Shown in pieces: positions 1 to 3,012 of a stretch of 5,027 nt of DNA (position 1 is the stretch's first letter; the number at the start of each line of letters is the position of its first letter). Both the position numbers and the translations under genes were made by a program. The stretch is from positions 1 through 5,027 of the forward strand of contig JBKPBQ010000223.1 in assembly GCA_046726955.1 (NCBI GenBank), in the 5' to 3' direction. The DNA is from CAVPGH01 sp046726955. GTDB taxonomy: Bacteria; Acidobacteriota; Vicinamibacteria; Fen-336. The notes under the pieces are model-generated. The model had not been told where the DNA came from and did not search any database. It saw only the letters and a program-made list of their open reading frames with translations.

Positions 1-1109
1 TGCGGCATCCGCTCGTCGTGCTGCTCCTGGCCGGGCTTCCGATGGCACTCCTCGCCGCGCAGGCCGCGCGGCTCCGCTCGACGGTGCCCCGCGGCGACTG
101 GCTTCCCGCGAGCCTCGAGTCGGTCGCGGCTCTGCACGGCCTGCGAGAGATGGGCAGAAGCGGCGTCGTCCAGACCGTGCGCGTGCTCGTCGAGCTCCCG
201 GAAGAGACGTCCGCGCTGAGCCGGGAGGGATGGGAGGCGCTCGGCCGGCTGCAGCAGACGATCGGCCGCGACCCTCGCGTGGCCCGCGTGCAATCGCTCC
301 GCACGCTGGCGGGGGAGCGGGCGGACGATCTCGCCTACATCTCGCTCCTGCCCGCGGATGCCAAGCACACCTTCCTCGGCGGCGAAGGAGAGGCGGCCCT
401 GCTCGAAGTCGTCCCCGCAGAGACGCTGGAGCCTCCGGACGCGGTCGTGCTCGTGCGCGACCTCCGCGCCGCGGACGCTTCGGCCTGGAGCGGCCTTCCC
501 GGGACGAAGCTGACCGTCGGAGGCCTCCCCGCGTTCAACGCCGACTACGAGGACGCGGTCTCAAGCCGTGGACGCCACGCCGTCGCCCTCGTGATCCTGG
601 CGACGCTCCTCTCGCTCTTCGTCGCCTTCCGGTCGGTCGCGGTGCCCTTGAAGGCGGTGGCGTTGAACCTGCTCGCGGTCTCCGGCGCCCTGGGAGCGAT
701 GGTGCTCGTCTTCCAGGACGGCTGGGGCGCGCGCTTCGTGGGCCTCGAGCGGCCGCTGGACGGCGTCTTCCCGATCGTCCCCGTCCTCGCCTTCTGCACC
801 GTGTTCGGCTTGAGCATGGACTACGAGGTGTTCCTGCTCGCGCGCGTGCGCGAGGCCCGGCGGGCGGGGCTCCCGGAGGACGAGGCGCTCGTGGAGGGTC
901 TCGCCCGTACTGCGGGGCTCATCACGAGTGCCGCCGCCATCATGATCGCCGTCTTCGCCGCGTTCATCCTCGGGCAGTTCGTGCTCGTGAAGATGCTCGG
1001 GTTCGCCCTCGCGGCGGCCGTCCTCCTCGACGCGACCGTCATTCGCCTCGCCATCGGCCCGGCGCTCCTGCGGCTGGCCGGGCGGTGGAACTGGTGGCCG
1101 GGAGGCTAG
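1..1109 (+). CDS. MMPL/RND-family membrane transporter, C-terminal half (5' end outside window)
   Basis: Probable proton-driven inner-membrane exporter of lipids or other hydrophobic compounds. The frame is open to the left edge (first whole codon at 3), so GTG at 18 is not the true start. Numbering from 18: residues 1-17 are a membrane helix, about 20-180 a soluble extracytoplasmic domain, and about 186-204, 212-234, 251-272, 300-319 and 322-350 hydrophobic helices. This matches the second half of the MMPL fold (helix 7, porter domain, helices 8-12). The diagnostic motif GLSMDYEVFLLAR lies at 264-276; its Asp268-Tyr269 pair corresponds to the proton-relay residues known from MmpL3. LLDATVIR (336-343) and the tail RWNWW also fit the family. 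The TAG stop overlaps the stop of the convergent acetyltransferase gene. The substrate cannot be told from this half. Family call is firm. Confidence 0.93.
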   Translation, partial: RHPLVVLLLAGLPMALLAAQAARLRSTVPRGDWLPASLESVAALHGLREMGRSGVVQTVRVLVELPEETSALSREGWEALGRLQQTIGRDPRVARVQSLRTLAGERADDLAYISLLPADAKHTFLGGEGEAALLEVVPAETLEPPDAVVLVRDLRAADASAWSGLPGTKLTVGGLPAFNADYEDAVSSRGRHAVALVILATLLSLFVAFRSVAVPLKAVALNLLAVSGALGAMVLVFQDGWGARFVGLERPLDGVFPIVPVLAFCTVFGLSMDYEVFLLARVREARRAGLPEDEALVEGLARTAGLITSAAAIMIAVFAAFILGQFVLVKMLGFALAAAVLLDATVIRLAIGPALLRLAGRWNWWPGG

Positions 1110-1124
1110 CGGGCCGGGAGTTCC
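1087..1124. terminator. Imperfect hairpin across the convergent stop codons, possible bidirectional terminator
   Basis: GGAACT (1087-1092) pairs with AGTTCC (1119-1124). After a 2x2 mismatch, TGGCC (1095-1099) pairs with GGCCG (1112-1116), counting one T-G pair, leaving a 12-base loop that contains both stop codons. It lies exactly where two convergent genes meet with no spacer. There is no T-tract on either strand, so it is not a classical intrinsic terminator. It may slow polymerase, or it may simply reflect the coding sequences. Confidence 0.3.
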
Positions 1125-1582
1125 TTGGCGTACTCGTGGAGCGGCATCCCGAAGAAGTCCTTCACGACGCCCGTCGGCGCGTAGCCGCAGCGCTCGTAGA
1201 ACCGTCGCGCGCGCTGCAGAGGCTCCGTCGTATCGAGCGTGACCCGCGCGCACCCGCGACGGCGCAGCTCTTCCTCGGCGTCCTGCAGGAGCCGTTCCGC
1301 GAGACCCCGTCCCTGGTATCGCGGCAGCACCGCCATGCCCCGCAAGTGGCCCTCCCCCTCGCCGGCCACCGAGAGCGCGATCGTGCCCACGACGCCCTCC
1401 GACGAGTCGTCCACGACGAGGACGGTCATCGTCCGCAGGCGCTCCTCGACCGACTCGGGGGTGAGGACGGTGTCCTCGAATGCCGCGGGCGTATAGCTCG
1501 TCTCGTACGGCGCGAAGGCGGCCGCGAGGCAGAATCTCACGGCTGCGGCGTCGGCCGGAGTGGCGTGGCGGACGGCGATGCT
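1106..1582 (-). CDS. GNAT-family N-acetyltransferase, start unresolved
   Basis: Predicted acetyl-CoA-dependent N-acetyltransferase in the cytoplasm; acceptor unknown. The conserved domain begins with SIAVRHATPADAAAVRF at about 1582 and ends with HEYAKELPAR at the TAG (1108-1106), about 158 residues, a normal single-domain GNAT length. Visible parts: strand beta4 GHLRGMAVLP, the acetyl-CoA pyrophosphate loop RYQGRGLAERLL (R/Q-x-x-G-x-G/A type), and the late motif ARRFYERCGYAPTG typical of motif B. The start is a problem: this frame has no ATG, GTG, TTG or CTG between its ATG at 1783 and residue Ile at 1579. Using 1783 would overlap the EthD gene by 152 bp with a non-GNAT, Arg/Ser-rich leader. 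A GTG at 1613, 19 bp after the EthD stop, is one base out of frame. A frameshift or a rare ATC start at 1579 is possible. It follows the EthD gene on the same strand, so co-transcription is likely. Confidence 0.85.
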   Translation of the reverse strand, partial: SIAVRHATPADAAAVRFCLAAAFAPYETSYTPAAFEDTVLTPESVEERLRTMTVLVVDDSSEGVVGTIALSVAGEGEGHLRGMAVLPRYQGRGLAERLLQDAEEELRRRGCARVTLDTTEPLQRARRFYERCGYAPTGVVKDFFGMPLHEYAKELPAR

Positions 1583-1592
1583 CGGCGTGCAC

Positions 1593-1598
1593 CCTCCT
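1593..1598 (-). promoter_or_regulatory. Shine-Dalgarno-like AGGAGG before the acetyltransferase domain
   Basis: The minus strand reads AGGAGG here, 13 bases before an ATC codon at 1579 and directly against a GTG at 1592 that is in the wrong frame. It is the only strong ribosome-binding motif near the expected start of the GNAT domain, so it bears on the start problem. It could also just encode Arg-Arg in a frame starting at GTG 1613. Confidence 0.3.
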
Positions 1599-1631
1599 CG
1601 CGTCGTTCGGCACCCCGAGGTGCCGCGACCG

Positions 1632-1952
1632 TCAGCGGCGAACCTCCTCGGCCACGACCGACCAGCGGCTCCTCGACAGGTCCGCGAACTCCGACAGGTG
1701 CTCGGTCGCGCGCCGTCCCTCGGGCGTCTGCCAGGCCGCTTCCATGGCGGCCCTATCGTCCCAGAAGAGCTCGATGACCGCATCCCATCCGGGATGCGGG
1801 CGATTCGGATCCGGCAGGACGTGGTTCTGCACGTACTTCCGCAGGCGGGGAAGCTGCTCGGCCATCGGACCGTGCTCGTCGCGCAGGATCTCGTGGAACC
1901 GCGCGGGCGAGAGGTCGGGCCTGCGGTAGAGCACGACCACGAACTTCAGCAT
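1632..1952 (-). CDS. EthD-family small protein
   Basis: A 106-residue protein of the EthD type (dimeric alpha-beta barrel, ferredoxin-like fold). It begins MLKFVVVLYRRPDLSPARFH, with the first beta strand followed by the usual 'L-s-x-e-x-F-h' helix. It continues DEHGPMAEQLPRLRKYVQNH, containing the conserved H-G-P stretch and the R-K-Y-x-Q-N-H pattern. It then has WDAVIELFWDD and ends with FADLSRSRW. EthD was named from an ethyl tert-butyl ether degradation cluster, but most homologues have no proven activity; a role as a small enzyme or ligand-binding dimer is all that can be said. The ATG at 1952 leaves 37 bp after the sigma factor stop, with a weak GAGG-type ribosome site upstream. The GNAT gene follows about 50 bp later. 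Family is well supported, function unknown. Confidence 0.9.
   Translation of the reverse strand: MLKFVVVLYRRPDLSPARFHEILRDEHGPMAEQLPRLRKYVQNHVLPDPNRPHPGWDAVIELFWDDRAAMEAAWQTPEGRRATEHLSEFADLSRSRWSVVAEEVRR
1778..1799. repeat. Perfect 9-bp inverted repeat with 4-base loop inside the EthD gene
   Basis: CCGCATCCC (1778-1786) and GGGATGCGG (1791-1799) are exact reverse complements around ATCC. In the minus-strand transcript this would form a stable GC-rich stem-loop in mid-gene. There is no following U-run. The ATG at 1783, the far upstream start of the GNAT frame, lies within the stem. Confidence 0.5.
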
Positions 1953-1989
1953 CGTCGTCGCTCGACCTCATTCTCCACGAACGCGGACG

Positions 1990-2604
1990 TCACGAAGCGC
2001 GAGGGCCGCGCCGAGCCCTCTCGCCCTCCGCGCCGCCTCCTCGCTTCATCTCCCGCAGGAGCCACACCTTCGCGAGCTTCCAGTCCCGCATGACGGTCTG
2101 GGGGGAGACCGCGAGGACGTCGGCCGTTTCCTCGACGCTGAGGCCGCCGAAGAAGCGCAGCTCCACGACGCGGCCCTTGCGCGGGTCGAGCCCCGAGAGG
2201 GCGGTGAGGGCGTCGTCGAGCGTCACGAGGTCGCGCGGGGGCTGACCGGCCACCAGGTACTGCTCGTCCAGCGTGACCAGACGGTCCTCCCCGCCGCGCT
2301 TGAGGCTGCGCCGGGCGCGGGCACGGTCCACCAGGATCCGCCGCATCATCCGGGCGGCGATCGAGAAGAAGTGGCTTCGGCTCTCCCAGGCCACCGGGGC
2401 CGCGCCGGCCAGGCGGAGGTAGGCCTCGTTGATGAGCGCGGACGTCTGGAGGCTGTGTCCCGGACGCTCGCCCCGCATGCAGCGGTGGGCCCGTTGGCGC
2501 AGCTCCCTGTAGATCAGCGGAATGACCCTTCCGAGGGCGTGCTCGTCCCCCTTGCTCCAGGCCTGGAGCAGTCGCGTGACGTCCGCGGGAGACGCCGGAC
2601 CCAT
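1990..2604 (-). CDS. ECF-type RNA polymerase sigma factor (Sigma70_ECF / TIGR02999-like)
   Basis: A 204-residue sigma-70-family factor that would direct RNA polymerase to specific promoters. The N-terminus VTRLLQAWSKGDEHAL and the run IYRELRQRAHRCMRGERPGH followed by LQTSALINEAYLRL (about 31-65) are characteristic of this subfamily's region 2. SRSHFFSIAARMMRRILVDRAR (76-97) covers the promoter-melting and -10-reading part. Region 4 lies at about 129-187: the ALSGLDPRKGRVVELRFFGG helices, then the helix-turn-helix LSVEETADVLAVSPQTVMRDW, with the family-typical W-x-x-A-x-x-W-L after it. The last 17 residues are a Gly/Arg-rich tail. There is no SnoaL-like extension and no adjacent zinc-type anti-sigma gene. 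Members are often beside Ser/Thr kinases, as here, and control by phosphorylation is known for another kinase-linked ECF factor (EcfP/PknT in Vibrio). Target promoters are unknown. ATG 2604 gives the usual family N-terminus. Confidence 0.94.
   Translation of the reverse strand: MGPASPADVTRLLQAWSKGDEHALGRVIPLIYRELRQRAHRCMRGERPGHSLQTSALINEAYLRLAGAAPVAWESRSHFFSIAARMMRRILVDRARARRSLKRGGEDRLVTLDEQYLVAGQPPRDLVTLDDALTALSGLDPRKGRVVELRFFGGLSVEETADVLAVSPQTVMRDWKLAKVWLLREMKRGGGAEGERARRGPRAS
2553..2570. repeat. 18-bp perfect palindrome in the 5' coding part of the sigma gene
   Basis: TGCTCCAGG followed by CCTGGAGCA, with no spacer, lies 34-51 bases inside the sigma gene from its ATG. It encodes the conserved L-Q-A-W-S stretch, so protein conservation may explain it. 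An operator for a dimeric regulator inside the early coding region is the alternative. Confidence 0.4.
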
Positions 2605-2728
2605 CAGTCCACTGTGCCGCCGAGAGCTGCCCGGTAGCGTAGCACCCGCCGCTCGCCTCGTCCCCCGCGATATGGCCAGGAGCCCGTTCGCCCGTTGGAG
2701 TTACCGAACCCCGTCTGCGCCTTCCCCG
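2605..2728. other. Upstream region of the sigma factor gene, no convincing promoter
   Basis: These 124 bases lie between the sigma ATG (minus strand) and the small plus-strand ORF, so they could hold divergent promoters. On the minus strand I see only weak -10-like hexamers (CATATC near 2670 and TACGCT near 2640), with no acceptable -35 partner, and no clear GGAAC/CGTC-type ECF promoter. The ribosome site before ATG 2604 is weak. No repeat or RNA gene was seen. Confidence 0.4.
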
Positions 2729-2851
2729 GTGAGGAGGACACGCGATGGGGCTCGGCTCGCCCGCGAGCTCGAGCAGGAGGCGGAGACGGCCGAGCGCGCG
2801 GTCTGGGAGGCGCTGCAGGCGGCGACGCCGCGCAGCCTTCGCCGCAGATGA
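2729..2851 (+). pseudogene. Small plus-strand ORF, possible 5' remnant of a lost gene
   Basis: A 40-codon frame starting at GTG 2729 and ending TGA 2851, containing RLARELEQEAETAERAVW and then EALQAATPRS. This part reads like a genuine amphipathic helix with charged heptads, unlike the Arg/Ser/Pro-rich noise of other frames here. It resembles the opening of small hypothetical proteins that normally continue much further. A good GAGGAGG sits at 2731-2737, seven bases before an ATG at 2745, but that ATG is in another frame; one inserted base would join ATG to the helix. The most economical reading is the start of a gene once divergent from sigma, truncated near 2850 and frameshifted near 2748. 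I do not recognise the family, and it may be chance. Confidence 0.3.
2731..2737 (+). promoter_or_regulatory. GAGGAGG ribosome-binding-site motif before ATG 2745
   Basis: The plus strand reads GAGGAGG, then seven bases, then ATG at 2745: near-ideal spacing. The frame opened by this ATG gives an Arg/Ser-rich, implausible protein, while the plausible helix lies one frame away. This is the main reason to suspect a broken gene start. Confidence 0.35.
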
Positions 2852-2870
2852 GACCGCCTATCGCTTATCG

Positions 2871-3012
2871 TTACATCCCCTCGCGGCCGCTCTCGTCCGA
2901 CACGCACCTCACCCATCCCGCCAGAGCCCAGGGGAGCCAGGATCTCGTACGGCCCCAGCCGGACTCCGGGAGCGAAGGCGGGCCGCTCAGGGGACGCGCC
3001 AGTCCAGGGCAT
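2871..3012 (-). pseudogene. Remnant of a Ser/Thr protein kinase N-lobe
   Basis: From ATG 3012 the minus strand encodes a leader, then APGVRLGPYEILAPLGSGGM followed by GEV. This is the classic opening of a bacterial Hanks-type kinase: the P-Y-E-I-L first strand and the G-x-G-G-M-G-E-V nucleotide-binding loop (residues 29-36). After GEV the expected Y-R-A-R-D and the V-A-I-K lysine strand are missing. Moving one frame after GEV gives C-V-S-D-E-S-G-R-E-G-M and then TAA (2873-2871). That resembles a kinase Y-R-A-R-D-E-R-L-G-R-E stretch that has lost a few bases. The original frame runs on to 2701 but turns into Arg/Ser-rich sequence. The ATG lies inside the last 26 bp of the upstream kinase-propeller gene. 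No catalytic lobe is present, so it cannot be an active kinase. It could be a second tandem kinase gene removed by deletion, or a partial duplication. Confidence 0.7.

Noticed and set aside
837..854. CTCGCGC / GCGCGAG 7-bp hairpin
   Set aside because: It lies in the transporter gene over the conserved L-L-A-R-V-R-E-A stretch; short, pure GC alternation is expected by chance in this composition.
561..1613. 350-codon minus-strand frame beginning at GTG 1613
   Set aside because: Only its first ~11 codons may matter, as a GNAT leader; the rest is Arg/Glu/His-rich shadow of the GNAT and transporter genes.
230..1777. Long plus-strand open frame (515 codons) across the transporter and GNAT genes
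   Set aside because: Arg/Pro/Gly/Ala-rich translation with no family signal; it runs across two well-supported genes and is a usual shadow frame in GC-rich DNA.
2819..2831. GCGGC-GAC-GCCGC hairpin as a terminator after the receptor gene
   Set aside because: Only five base pairs with a 3-base loop, no T-run, and GC-rich chance palindromes are common; not supported as a terminator.
2605..2986. Small RNA gene, insertion sequence or attachment site in the gap
   Set aside because: No terminal inverted repeats, no transposase fragment, no tRNA-like sequence and no promoter-plus-terminator pair could be seen.
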